The notes beneath the pieces were generated by a model that worked only from the letters and a program-made list of their open reading frames with translations, searched no databases and had not been told where the DNA came from. A stretch of 64,000 nucleotides of DNA from contig JAVIAB010000160.1 in assembly GCA_032433765.1 (NCBI GenBank), forward strand, positions 39,491,917 through 39,555,916, written 5' to 3'. The position numbers and the translations under genes were made by a program. Source of the DNA: Megaustenia siamemsis (taxonomy: Eukaryota; Mollusca; Gastropoda; Stylommatophora; Ariophantidae). This document shows, piece after piece, positions 11,343-22,009 of this stretch (the first letter of the stretch is position 1; every line of letters begins with the position of its first letter).

Positions 11343-11455
11343 ACGATTATCAACCAGTGGAGTCGTCAGTCACTGGGCACTGCTGGATTTGCTGAGGAGG
11401 GGATCTGAGCACCTGTGGACATGTTCGAAGTGCAATACCCACAAATAACTCAGTT
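11343..11455 (+). pseudogene. RNase H LINE 3' end fragment
   Basis: The words atcaaccagtggagtcgtca, ctgaggaggggatctgagca and gtggacatgttcga match the end of the LINE at 47925-48020. It ends in caaataactcag, the family tail. Confidence 0.8.
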
Positions 11456-11509
11456 CTGTCTCATGATATAATTTCGAACTGTTAATATAACATTAATTTG
11501 TTTTTCTAG

Positions 11510-11805
11510 TTCCGTCATAACACAAACAGGGAACTCTTAAAAAAAACATCAGAAAGAAACAATCAACATTTTTCGGGCACATCATGAGAAGAGGAAACTT
11601 TAAATACTTGGAATACTTGGTTACAACTGGCAAAATAGAAGGAAAGAGAGATCGCGGACGACAAAGAGAGAAAATACTGGATAGCTTGGTGTCATGCCAT
11701 GGAAAACAGTCAACAACAGAACTGATACTATGCACTGTGGATAGAAGTTTGTGGAAGGACATGATCACCTACGCCAAATGGTATGGCACATGCTGATGAT
11801 GATGA
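11510..11805 (+). pseudogene. LINE family B, 3' end
   Basis: Encodes the reverse transcriptase C-terminus (HIMRRGNFKYLEYLVTTGKI near 11580-11640, then a basic RGRQREKILDSL segment). It closes in the family 3' end with gatcacctacgccaaatgg and a (GATGAT) tail. It is heavily 5' truncated. Confidence 0.75.
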
Positions 11806-11810
11806 GTTCC

Positions 11811-12339
11811 TTCATTTCTTTTTCCTTTTCTTTAAATGTCACGTTAAAAGTGATTTCTCGTAAACATAACATTTCTGTTCTGATCTTTCGCTCCATTTTT
11901 TTTCTTTTTACTGTCAGCGTCCAGGCACTGTTAAAACATTGGCAGAAATAAGTAAACATTTATTTGTTGCCTAATCGATCACACAAACTTGTTTCATCAT
12001 TTACGATGACAAGGCATACAGAAACATGGTTACTTTATTGAAGAACGATCTGTTTTTTTATCTTTAAAGACGAGATCTGCACTTAAAGATAAAATAAAAA
12101 CACCTGCCGTTTCGTTTGTGCTTGGGGCTGACGTACTATTCCAGTCGCCTTGCAGCAGGTACACGCTTCATAATAACATGGCACGACCGTTATATCGTCA
12201 GGTGTGCCAACATTCATAAAAAGGTATAAATTAGCTAAGTTTTTTATGGGTCATTTGCCTCATGCGAAAACAAACGAGAAAAGTTTAAAGTTGCACAGTT
12301 TTGGTCAGAGGAGTATTAGTCATGGGGGTTTGTAAGGGG
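11811..12339. other. Unassigned AT-rich DNA
   Basis: Overlapping short frames on both strands only; no known motif. Confidence 0.35.
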
Positions 12340-12640
12340 GAATCAATTCAGAGGAAGAGGTATGTTTACAGCACTCGAAAAAAAAGACAAATAATCAACA
12401 ACAGAAAAAAAACAAAGAACAATATATGGACCGAAGCAGAATCGAACCCGTACTCAGTGGTACAGCGCCTTGCCACGAAAAGCCAAATATATTGTTCTTT
12501 GTTTTTTTCTGTTGTTGATTATTTATCATTTTTTCAGAGTGCTGTAAACATACCTCTGCCTCTGAATTGATTTGCTGATTATCGCCTCGGAAGTTTCCCT
12601 CTATAATAATATTAATTTATTATTATTTGTCTCCCGTTTG
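12340..12640. repeat. Foldback built from SINE family S4
   Basis: The left segment (tcaattcagagg at about 12343 to gaacaatatatgg) is the near-exact complement of the right one (ccaaatatattgttc to cctctgaattga near 12570), giving arms of about 88 bp. Between them is a tRNA-like piece read antisense (agaatcgaacccgtactc, complement of a B box). On the right the family body continues (gcctcggaagtttccctct), as in the ordinary copy at 30080-30295. So it is a SINE with its body duplicated in inverted orientation. Confidence 0.75.
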
Positions 12641-12884
12641 TAAGGGGGTGGGGGATGAAGGGTAGAGAATATGGTATTATTTGTACCCGAAGACAGTACT
12701 GAAGGAGTAATTGTGACTAAAGGAAGAAATGTGTGGACAAAACGAGTGATCACGAGTACACCAACCACTGACTCGTTGTATGTGCAGTCTATGAAATAAG
12801 ATATCCAATAACTTATATGTTGTCTTCACGATAAAATAATATTATAAAAACATTTGCTAGTGTAAATTAATATCTTCAGTAATC

Positions 12885-13215
12885 AAGAAAAGACGATGGT
12901 CATATGTTGGACATGTGATGAGAAGAGATCATAACCGAATAGTAAAGCAAGCCCTCATGGGGGAAACAACAGGAAAAGAGGAAGACCCAGAGAGACACTG
13001 AGACGAACATTGACGAGAGAGGCAAGAGCAGCAGGAATCGGCTCCCTCAATGAGATAGAGCTGCTTGCACAGAACAGAGACAAATGGCGAGATTTGATAA
13101 AATATCTTTAAAAGAATTGAAAACAGCTAGAACAAAAATTTAGATAAGAGAGGGAGTATCTTGGTCTACGCCATATGGGCCGGAACGGCTCGAAAGGTCA
13201 ATAGATAGATAGATA
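12885..13215 (+). pseudogene. LINE family D 3' end with (GATA)n tail
   Basis: Encodes, with frameshifts, the terminal segment GHVMRRDHNR, a KRGRPRETLRRTL-like basic patch and ARAAGIGSLNEIELLAQNR, followed by a 3' UTR (aaatttagataagagaggga) and a gatagatagata tail. Related copies lie at 29025, 36540, 40625, 43437, 50525, 52975 and 63410. Confidence 0.75.
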
Positions 13216-13874
13216 TAATAATAAAGGTAGACCAGTGATGACATATAAGGATGTTTGCAGTGCTTCCTTGAGGGAATCCTCTATTAGTGAAATAAACTGT
13301 GAAAATATGGCTGCAGATCGTAGCACATGGAGAACAAAAATAAAAATAAAAATAACACATCAACTTTCGAGGTAGTGCTGATATCAAATTCATAAGACAA
13401 AAGGCGTAGGTGAAAGGAGTGGAGACCATGCACCACGAATACATCTTGTTCGTTCTGCGGATGAATCTATCTGTCCAATATTGACAGATTCAGCCACGAG
13501 AGAAGCTGTTGAGCAAAGCGGCATCCAGCATATGATGCTATATAATATTTTTACCAAAGCACTGGCTTATCATGACTGCTTGCTACCAACCCTCTGTCAA
13601 AACGACAAATGCCATATATAATAAAACTGTTTATTAATTTCAGAGTAAAACAATCTACAATGTGAGAAAAATGTATTCAGTGTGTAGTTATTCTCATACT
13701 AATAAAACGAAAAATATCGAATACGTATAACAAGATAATAAATCATAAAACTTTTGCTTTATTTTAATCAGCAAAAGTGAATTTCACTTTTATTTTTGGA
13801 TGATTTTTGTGATGTAATATAACTTCTATAAGAATTATAAGAAAACAAACGATGAAGTCTTAAAACAAAACAAC
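13216..13874. other. Mostly unassigned DNA; LINE-like fragment at its left
   Basis: 13216-13440 looks like another LINE C-terminal piece (aaggtagaccag, then gcttccttgagggaatcc), strongly decayed. 13600-13874 is very AT-rich without features. Confidence 0.4.
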
Positions 13875-14145
13875 TAAAATGAAAGAGAACTACTAAACAC
13901 AATTCAAACAAGACAAATGCAATTTTTGGACCATGTTAGAAGACACAGCAGCCTACTAAAAGTAATCCTGGAGGGGAAAATACAAGGTAAAAGATGCAGA
14001 GGTAGACCAAGACTAACATGGACAATTAACATTAAAAGATGGACAAACCAGCCTACGACAACCTGCACCATCAAAGCAAGAGACAGAACAGAAAGGCGCT
14101 CCATGGTAACCAACCTTGCGGAGATGACACTCGATGATGATGATG
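13875..14145 (+). pseudogene. LINE family C 3' end, sense
   Basis: Open for about 80 codons from 13917. It encodes the C-terminus with RRHSSLLKVILEGKIQGKR followed by CRGRPRLTW, and ends in the family 3' end and gatgatgatgatga. It corresponds in reverse to 2669-2863 and 42556-43135. Confidence 0.75.
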
Positions 14146-14635
14146 AATATAACTTCAAAGACTTAGTCTGAGATTTAAAGGACCGCGTCTCATCAAAAAG
14201 TAGACAAAAACCTGCAAGATAACGTTTATTTTATACTGCTTTTATTTTCAACTTTTATGCGTTTTTTTTAAATTAAATGATAGGTATTTCGTTTATTTCT
14301 GACTTAAATCGTACACCGAAACTAACATTCTGAAACAGATTTGATTGCAAATTTAATTCGTAAAACCTGCACAGGGCGATTTAAAGGGAGACGATTCAAT
14401 ATATTGAACGTTTTAATAAAAAAACACGAGTGTTTTAACTTAGTTATTCCTTTATGTTATCGTCACATTTACTATAGTAGGTTATCTCGTGTGAAGGTCA
14501 CTAGTCGGCGGACACGTAGAAATCAGTTTTGCAAAATGGTAGTACCATATTTGAGTCTAATCTGGTTTGGTCTTGGTCCCTTCTGGTCTGGTCCCTTCTA
14601 ATTCTGGTCTGCCCCCTTCTGGTCTAATCTAGTAT
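14146..14635. other. Unassigned DNA with a CTGGTCT-rich end
   Basis: 14570-14635 repeats ctggtctggtcccttct variants. Similar words occur just right of the palindromic element at 27205-27240. Otherwise AT-rich. Confidence 0.4.
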
Positions 14636-14960
14636 AGTCATCATCATCATCAAGTACCGGGCTTGCTGGCGTAGGTGATCATGTCTCTCCACAACTTTCG
14701 ATCACGACAGTTATTTATCGTTTCTGTTGTTGACCTTCTGCTAAACCATTCTCTTAAGCTGTCTTGTATCTTTTCTCTTTGCTTCCCTCTATCTCTTCGT
14801 CCCTCAATTTTCCCAGTTGTTACAATATATTCCAGTTGTTCTCTTCTCATTATATGACCAAAAAATGATGATTGTTGCTTCCTAAATATTGGAAATTAGC
14901 TCTCTTTTTGCTTTGGCCTCTTTCAGAATGTTTTCATTACTCTTCTTAGCTGTCCATATG
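14636..14960 (-). pseudogene. LINE family A 3' end, antisense
   Basis: Starts with the catcatcatcatc tail. Leftward it encodes RREQLEYIVTTGKIEGRRDR and the following basic segment. It stops near 14960, head-to-head with the next copy. Confidence 0.8.
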
Positions 14961-14989
14961 TTATTCTAGTATAATATGATAAAGAAAAA

Positions 14990-16335
14990 TCGGGTGCGAT
15001 TGAATGCGATGATTATCGCACAATAAGCCTTATGAGTCATATGACTAATATATTATTAAGAATCATAATGCGAAGAGTGCGAAACAAAATCAGTCCAGAA
15101 ATTAGCGAAGAACAGTGTGATTTTGTTAGAGATAAAGGAACAAGCAATGTCATTTATATCATAAGATCTTTAGTAGAAAGAGCCATAGAGGTGAAAACAG
15201 ATCTATACCTATGTTTCATAGATTACACCAAGGTATTTGACAAATTAAAGCACCAAGAAATAATCAACATTTTAGAAAGCATAAACGTAGACAGCAAAGA
15301 TCTAAGAATAATAAAGAACATGTACTGGCAACAAACAGCGGCCATAAGAACTGGAAACCAATTGGGAATGTTTCAACAAATAAAACAGGGTGTTAGACAA
15401 GGTTGTGTGCTGTCACCAGATTTGTTTAATATTTATAGTGAGATTACTTTATCCATAACTAGATCTAGATATCTAGTATCTAGGATACTAGATCCATAAG
15501 GGGCATGCCTGTAATAACAATTGGAGGTCATAATATAAATAATCTAAGGTATGCTGATGATACAGTATTAATCGGTAAGAGTGAAAATGAGTTACAAGAA
15601 ATGTTGGACATTATAGTGAAAGAAAACAAAAATAAAGCACAGCCTTAATAGCAAAAAGACAGAGATAATGGTAACAACAAAGAAAAAGACATCACCTCAG
15701 TGCAAAATAAAGACAAGTGGAACAATATTAAAACAGGTAAATGAATTTAAATATTTGGGAACTTTGTTAACTTCAGACGCAAGATGTACAAAAGAGGTGA
15801 GATGCAGAATGGCTCAGGCAAAAGCAGCTTTCCAAAAAATGAGGAAGATACTATGCAATCCATTTTTGACAATAAAAACAAGAAAAAGAGTTCTTAAATA
15901 TTACGTAGAGCCAGTCTTAACATATAGATGCGAATCATGGACAATAGGACAACATACAAGAAAATCACTGGAGTCTGTAGAAACGTGGTTTTACAGAAGA
16001 ATGTTGAGAATACCCTAGACAGCCAAGAAGAGTAATGAAAACGTTTTGAAAGAGGCCAAAGCAAAAGAGAGCTAATTTTCAATATTAGGAAAAAACAATC
16101 ATCATTTTTTTGGCCATGTAATGAGAAGGGAACAGCTGAAATATATTGTAACAACTGGGAATATTGAGGGACAAAGAGATAGGGGAATCAAAGAGAAAGA
16201 AATAACATACAGCTTAAGAGAATGGCTTGGCAGAAGGTCAGCAACAGAAATGATAAAGAAGTGTCGAGATCGAAAGTTGTGGAGAGACATGATCACCTAC
16301 GCCAGTAGGCCCGATACTTGATGATGATGATGATC
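14990..16335 (+). pseudogene. LINE family A, partial reverse transcriptase
   Basis: This is the best preserved reverse transcriptase of the family. At 15032-15440 one frame carries motif-like segments IDYTKVFD (fingers/palm, catalytic Asp region) and [14 protein letters not shown]. After a break, tatgctgatgataca at about 15551 encodes the YADD catalytic box. The thumb and C-terminus follow at 15668-16018 (FKYLGTLLTSD, then YRCESWTIG) and the terminal basic segment at 16121-16320. It closes in gatgatgatgatga. Frameshifts near 15480 and 15650 and a stop at 16016 make it inactive. The endonuclease and 5' half are absent. The layout fits RTE-type LINEs, but the clade is inferred. Confidence 0.8.
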
Positions 16336-16559
16336 CTTTGTGACAAAGCAGTCAGTCACTGTATGCCTTATTCATCAGCATTCACGTACTTTTGAGCATG
16401 CGGACTTGACTGATTGTCCTGTATTATTATGGATGTGTAGGAACACCATCATGCTACAAGATGAGCTGGTCGCATGGTCGACATTCATGTTCACATGTAG
16501 AACAACATTTTCTCCTGAAACCTACGCCATGGCTGGCACACTCCGAGTTTGGTAGACTG

Positions 16560-16713
16560 GATCTTTGTTATAATGATGAACATTTTTTTAAAAATAAAAG
16601 ATGGAATAAGTGGTATGGTAATAGCTTTACGTAGGTGAGAAACAAGACAAAAGTTGAACGACGTTTTGGCTAAAAAGGCCTTCGGTTAGAACAACAAACA
16701 ATGTTTGTTTGTG
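16560..16713 (+). repeat. Interspersed repeat F, copy 2 (Polinton target)
   Basis: Contains ggtatggtaatagctttacg, acgttttggc and ggccttcggttagaac, matching the repeat F copies at 10.9 and 56.9 kb. The palindromic element is inserted directly after it. Confidence 0.6.
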
Positions 16714-16719
16714 GTAGTT
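16714..16719. repeat. Target-site duplication, left
   Basis: GTAGTT, identical to 27123-27128 immediately outside the other end of the palindrome. Six-base duplications are typical of Polintons/Mavericks. Confidence 0.85.
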
Positions 16720-17208
16720 AGTAGTATAGCAGGAAGGATCTGGTTAGTATTTAGGCGCTAAATTAACAAAGATATATAGTAGGTGCGCGGCGCACCTAAT
16801 GTACCGTAGGTGCAGGGGGAGTTAACCGTGACATTTCGTGTCGGGATGTTGACCTCTAGGCCCGGTGACCCGGAAGTGACCTGTTTATGTCTGGTGTGTC
16901 CTGGCTTTGGAGTTCTTGAGCGATAGTGATAGGTTAGTAGATTATACAACATCATTGACAAACAATCAATATAAAATAGAAGACAGAGATATATTTTATT
17001 CTTTTATTATCTCAATAGGTGTATAACATACATTGAAATTATATAACATTACAAAAATATTCAGTACATTGAGTAAATATATAGTACAAGGATAATATTT
17101 ATTTATAGCTATGTAGTTGGGTGTCCGCTTAGCTCTATGTCACAAATGAATCATAAGGGGTGAAACTGTTAGAGGTTGCTGGGTAGTCTAAGTTAGTAGT
17201 GTAAATAG

Positions 17209-17580
17209 TTAAATATCTAGTGGCGTAGTCGAGACATTATCATCAGCGACCTTTCTTTTTATATAGAAATAAGAAAGAGCATTTCTTGTTTGACTGTAGG
17301 AAAATATGGAATTATTTAAGACTTTGAAACCTACATTTTTTCCACCCTTGGCCTTTTGCGTAGCGAGAACCTCTAAAAACATATCTTTATCTAATTTGTT
17401 GTGTTGCTTGCTTAACCCCTTACAACTGATTTTATCGTAATCCCCACTACAATGGTACGTCTTACTACATAAGCTAACAAGAGCTGTCCCTTCGTACTCT
17501 AGTTTAAAAAGCCCGGGCGTTCGTTTGGTGTATGCTTTAACACCCTTACAGTTTATACAGTCTGTCTTGCTAGTATGTTC
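17209..17580 (-). pseudogene. Polinton DNA polymerase B, C-terminal remnant (left arm)
   Basis: The reverse strand is open for 123 codons ending in TAA at 17211-17209. Recognisable words are CINCKGVKAYTK, KRTPGLFKLEYEG, ALVSLCSKTYHC, DKISCKGLSKQHN and, at the end, KRKVADDNVSTTPLDI. This is the characteristic C-terminus of Polinton/Maverick protein-primed B-family polymerases. Only this tail remains; the exonuclease and palm motifs are missing because the minisatellite begins immediately upstream. It reads outward to the element terminus. It has exactly the same length as its partner at 26262-26633, so no indel has entered it. Confidence 0.8.
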
Positions 17581-17589
17581 ATCGCAGCG

Positions 17590-18255
17590 ATGGGTGTATG
17601 GAGGTCGCCTAGTGTGTAATAAGGGCTGTATAGGGGTCGTCTAGTGTGCCGTGATGGGTCAATGGAGGTCGGCTAGTATGTCGTGATGGGTGTACGGAGG
17701 TCGTCTAGTGTGTCATATTGGGTGTATAGAGGGCGTTTAGTGTGTCATGATGGTTGTATAGGGGTCGTCTAGTGTGTCATGATGGTTGTATAGGGGTCGT
17801 CTAGTGTGCCGTGATGGGTGTACGGAGGTCGTCTAGTGTGTCATATTGGGTGTATAGAGGGCGTTTAGTGTGTCATGATGGTTGTATAGGGGTCGTCTAG
17901 TGTGTCATGATGGTTGTATAGGGGTCGTCTAGTGTGCCGTGATGGGTCAATGGAGGTCGGCTAGTATGTCGTGATGGGTGTACGGAGGTCGTCTAGTGTG
18001 TCATATAGGGTGTATAGAGGGCGTTTAGTGTGTCATGATGGTTGTATAGGGGTCGTCTAGTGTGTCATATTGGGTGTATAGAGGGCGTCTAGTGTGTCAT
18101 GATGGGTGTATGTAGGTCGTTTAGTGTGTCATATTGGGTGTATAGAGGCGTTTAGTGTGTCGTGAGGGGTGTATGGAGGTCGTCTACTGTGTCGTGAGGG
18201 GTGTATGGAGGTCATCTAGTGTGGTATGGGGTGTATGGCGGTTGTCTGGTATATC
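17590..18255. repeat. 32-bp minisatellite, left arm
   Basis: About 20 copies of a 32-bp unit built on gtcgtctagtgtgtcatgat and ggttgtatag, with variant units that recur in the same order in groups. It begins right where the polymerase frame loses similarity, so it may have grown out of, or replaced, polymerase coding sequence. Confidence 0.9.
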
Positions 18256-18579
18256 ATACTTTAATCAACCAATAAGAAAAATGAAGGAACATTACATTCA
18301 ACATTACTTATCTTAACTACTTTACATCAATACAGTTGAATAACGTGTTATCGGTAAGTCTTACCATACTTTAAGAGAAAACATTCAAACTTACAGCGTA
18401 AAATATAGTCTCAATCATCTACACCGAATATAACCTGTTATCGATAAGCCTTAACATACGTTAAGAGAAAACAAGCCAACTTACTGTGCAAAAATCCGCT
18501 AGTGTGAACAGTAACTTTCCTTGAATCAACCAAACTTATAACGCCGTCTAGTTTAAATATAACCTGGTAAGAAATGAAT

Positions 18580-18720
18580 AAATTAGCCAATCAGCGAGTG
18601 ACTATGCCAACATCGCTTGATATCGGGATTAACCAATCAGAAAAGAGTATTAACATAGGAGGCGGGGCGAAGAAATGGCTGACAGGTGGATTAACCAATC
18701 AGAAAAGCGCGTTAGCCCAA
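18580..18720 (+). promoter_or_regulatory. CCAAT/GC-box promoter-like block, left arm
   Basis: Three CCAAT boxes in the same orientation (18587, 18633, 18695; contexts gccaatcag and aaccaatcag) and a GC box (aggcggggcg at about 18659-18669) cluster within 115 bp. They read toward the centre of the element. NF-Y and Sp1 are the usual binders of such motifs; use here is inferred. Confidence 0.5.
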
Positions 18721-18978
18721 GCGTAGGTAGTGGCTGTCGGGTCAGCAGTGGGGGAAAAATGCGGGGTGGTGGGTTACTTGAACTCGTTTTGACCCTGAGG
18801 CAATTCCAGAAGAGTTCTATGACCTCATTTTGACCGCTGAAGGCTTTAATACCAGTGTTGCCCACTTCAACGAACGACAGACATCATTAAAGGTGATTAA
18901 TTCAGCTCTTAGACTTTGGAGTTCCATATCTTTATCACTTCAACGAATGACAGACAACAGTAAAGATGATCATTTCAG
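18675..18978 (+). pseudogene. Possible first exon, frameshifted copy (left arm)
   Basis: ATG at 18675 opens a frame (MADRWINQSEK...) that breaks near 18795. There the left arm has three Cs (gaccctgagg) where the right arm has four. Downstream words such as EEFYDL and TSVAHFNERQ are therefore out of frame here. The block ends at a perfect splice donor (cag|gtaagaaa, donor at 18979). I do not recognise the product. Confidence 0.45.
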
Positions 18979-19024
18979 GTAAGAAAACTTAGTTTCAAAC
19001 CCTAAAATTTTGGTTCATACTCAC

Positions 19025-20185
19025 AAAGTTGAACTCAAAACCCTAAAAATTTAGTCCCAAAGTGATACTAGTTCACCTCAAAAGGCCTAAATGTTATATG
19101 CAAAGTCCAAAAGTTTGTCAAAAAGACAACCTAAACTCAGAATAGTTAGATGCAAAGCTCAAAAATGTATATGCAAAGTCCAAAATTTACTCCAAAAGAC
19201 AACTAATGTAACACTTAACCCCAAAAGTTCGTCTCATAACCAAAAAGTTGAACTCAAAACCCTAAAAAATTAGTCCCAAAGTCGTAATTGTTCGACACGA
19301 AAGTCGTAAATGTTATATGCAAAGTCCAAAAGTTTGTCAAAAAGACAACCTAAACTCAGAATAGTTAGACACAAAGCCCAACAATTTATAGGCAAAGTCA
19401 CAAAAGTTACTCCAAAAGACAACTAATATAACACTTAATCCCAAAATTTCGTCTCATAACCAAAAAGTTGAACTCAAAACCCTAAAAAACTTAGTCCCAA
19501 AGTGGTACTAGTTCACCACAAAAGGTGTAAATGTTATATGCAAATCCAAAATTTTGTCATAAAGACAACCCAAACTCAAAATTGTTAGACACAAAGCCCA
19601 ACGATTTATATGCAAAGTCCAAAAAAGTTACTCCAAAAGACAAATAATGTAACACCAATTCACAAAAATTTCGTCTCATAACCAGTTGAACTCAAAAGCC
19701 TAAAAATTTAGTCCCAAAGTGATACTAGTTCGACACAAAAGACCAAATAGTTACATTCAAAGTCCAAAAGTTTGTCAAAAAGACAACCCGAACTCAAAAT
19801 AGTTAGACACAAAGCCCAACAATTTATATGCAAAGTCCAAAAAGTTACTCCAAAAGACAACTAATGTAACACTTAACCCCAAAATTTCGTCGCATAACCA
19901 GTTGAACTCAAAACCCTACAAAATTTAGACCGAAAGTCAAAATAGTTAGACACGAAAGACCAAATAGTTATATTCAAAGTCCAAAAGTTTGTCAAAAAGA
20001 CAACCCAAACTCAAAAGTTTGTCAAAAAGACAACCCAAACTCAAAATAGTTAGACATGAAAGGTCAAAAAAAGGTATACTCAAAGTCCAAAATGTTACTT
20101 CAAAAGACAACTAATATAACAACAAGCCCCAAAACTTCGTCTCATAACCAAAAAGTTGAACTCAAAACCCTAAAAAAGTGTCCAC
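19025..20185. repeat. 220-bp tandem array, left arm
   Basis: About 5.2 diverged copies with starts near 19025, 19244, 19464, 19684, 19900 and 20154, each opening with agttgaactcaaaacccta. Internal sub-repeats such as caaagtccaaaagtt suggest growth from a shorter A-rich unit. Not coding. Confidence 0.9.
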
Positions 20186-20524
20186 TTATCAACCAAAGTC
20201 TTTAATACAGCTGAGAAAACCCTAATAAATAATTACAATTTACTAAAAAGGTTGCCCTTGATGATAGTTGCGACTGTGTCTAAATCATTATTGAAAATAT
20301 TCATAGAACTCTAGTAAAAACCAAACACACTAAAACACCACATTGAAAGAATGAACTTAAAGTTCACGCCCTGTCACAACTCTGCTAAGAAAAGTACTGC
20401 AAAGCATGAAAGTTATGTCCCCTGCTATAACTCTACTAAACGAAAGTATTACCAAACACGTAGGTTACACTCCTACCATAACCCACTAAGAAAAAACAAG
20501 ATTTTGCTTAAAATACCACATTTA

Positions 20525-21690
20525 TGATTGTTACGCCCCTTGTCCCTTTATGAGGGGTACGCCCATGAAACTGTTAGAAATAGTAAATTTAACCTAGTGG
20601 CATACCCCAGATGTTATATTAGACATCCCCATAGCAAAAATTTACTTAAAAGTCACTTTTATGGTGGTTACGCCCCTTGACCCTTTATGAGGGGACGCCC
20701 ATGAACTGTTAGAAATAGTAAATTCACACTCTAGGGTTACTCCAAACTTTACATTAGACACCCCCATAGCAAAAATTTGCTTAAAAGTCACTTTTATGGT
20801 TGTTACTCCCCTTGAGCCTTTATGAAGGGACGCCCATGAAACTCTTAAAAATAGTAAATTTAACCTCTAGGCTTACCCCAAACTTTATATTAAGCATCCC
20901 CATATCAAGAATTTACATAAAAACAACTTTTGAAATTACTACCCCTGTACCCATTTTTGGTGGTTACGCCCATGAAACTGTTAAAAATAGTAAATTTAAC
21001 ATATAGACATACCCCAAACTTTATATTTAGCATCCCCGTATCAAGAAGTTACATAAAAACAACTTTTGAAATTACTACCCCTGTACCCATTTTTGGCGGT
21101 TACGCCCACGAAACTGTTAAAAAATAGTCAATTTAACATCTAGACATACCCCAAACTTATATTAAGCATCCCCGTATCAAGAATTTACATAAAAACACCT
21201 TTTGAAATTACTACCCCTGTACCCATTTTTGGCGGTTACGCCCACAAAACTGTTAAAAAATAGTCAATTTAACATCTAGACATACCCCAAACTTTATATT
21301 AAGCATCCCCGTATCAAGAATTTACATAAAAACACCTTTTGAAATTACTACCCCTGTACCCATTTTTGGCGGTTACGCCCATGAAACTGTTAAAAATAGT
21401 CAATTTAACATCTAGACATACCCCAAACTTTATATTAAGTAGCCCCGTATCAAGAATTTACATAAAAACAACTTTTGAAATTACTACCCCTGTACCCATT
21501 TTGGCGGTTACGCCCATGAAACTGTTAAAAATAGTCAATTTAACATCTAGACATACCCAAAACTTTATATTAAGTAGCCCCGTATCAAGAATTTACATAA
21601 AAACAACTTTTGAAATTACTACCCCTGTACCCATTTTTGGCGGTTACGCCATGAAATCGATAAAAAAAATTGAAGTTTAACCTATTGGCA
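20525..21690. repeat. 136-bp tandem array, left arm (9 copies)
   Basis: Units are marked by tacgcccatgaaactgtta at about 20558, 20696, 20831, 20965, 21102, 21239, 21375, 21511 and 21646, with outer and inner units more diverged. The period is 136 bp, one more than a multiple of three, so the short open frames (MKLLPLYPFL-type) simply restart in each unit and are not genes. Confidence 0.95.
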
Positions 21691-21767
21691 TACATCAAAC
21701 ATAATATTTGTCACGCCCATGTATCAAATTTACCTGAAAAATCAATCAAAATTAGTAGTATACAATG

Positions 21768-21941
21768 GCACTTAGGATGGATAGACTATAAGGAAAAAAA
21801 CGGTTGACTCTCATATAAGGAAAAACGGTAGACTCTCATATAAGGAAAAACGGCACCAAAAAAATGTGCCTCGATCTGCGGGTAGACTATTTATATAAGG
21901 ATTTACGTGCCTTCAAAGGCACATTAACGCATCTTAATTGA
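21768..21941. other. Central spacer of the palindrome
   Basis: Non-symmetrical 174-bp loop. It has three tandem copies of a 25-bp unit (ctcatataaggaaaaacgg at about 21785-21855) and two small hairpins: ggcac...gtgcc at 21851-21869, and gtgcct-tcaa-aggcac at 21907-21922. The second sits almost exactly at the midpoint of the element. Confidence 0.85.
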
Positions 21942-22009
21942 CATTGTATACTACTAATTTTTGATTGATTTTTCAGGTAAATTTGATACATGGGCGTGTC
22001 AAATATTAT

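Larger units (their letters stand above)
16720..21767 (+). repeat. Left arm of the palindrome
   Basis: Order from the outside inward: terminal segment with a 9-bp-stem palindrome (taggtgcgcggcgcaccta at about 16781), polymerase relic, 32-bp minisatellite, AT-rich spacer, promoter-like block and exon, 220-bp array, about 350 bp of unique DNA (20180-20520), 136-bp array, short unique end. It is 5048 bp, 133 bp shorter than the right arm. Confidence 0.9.
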
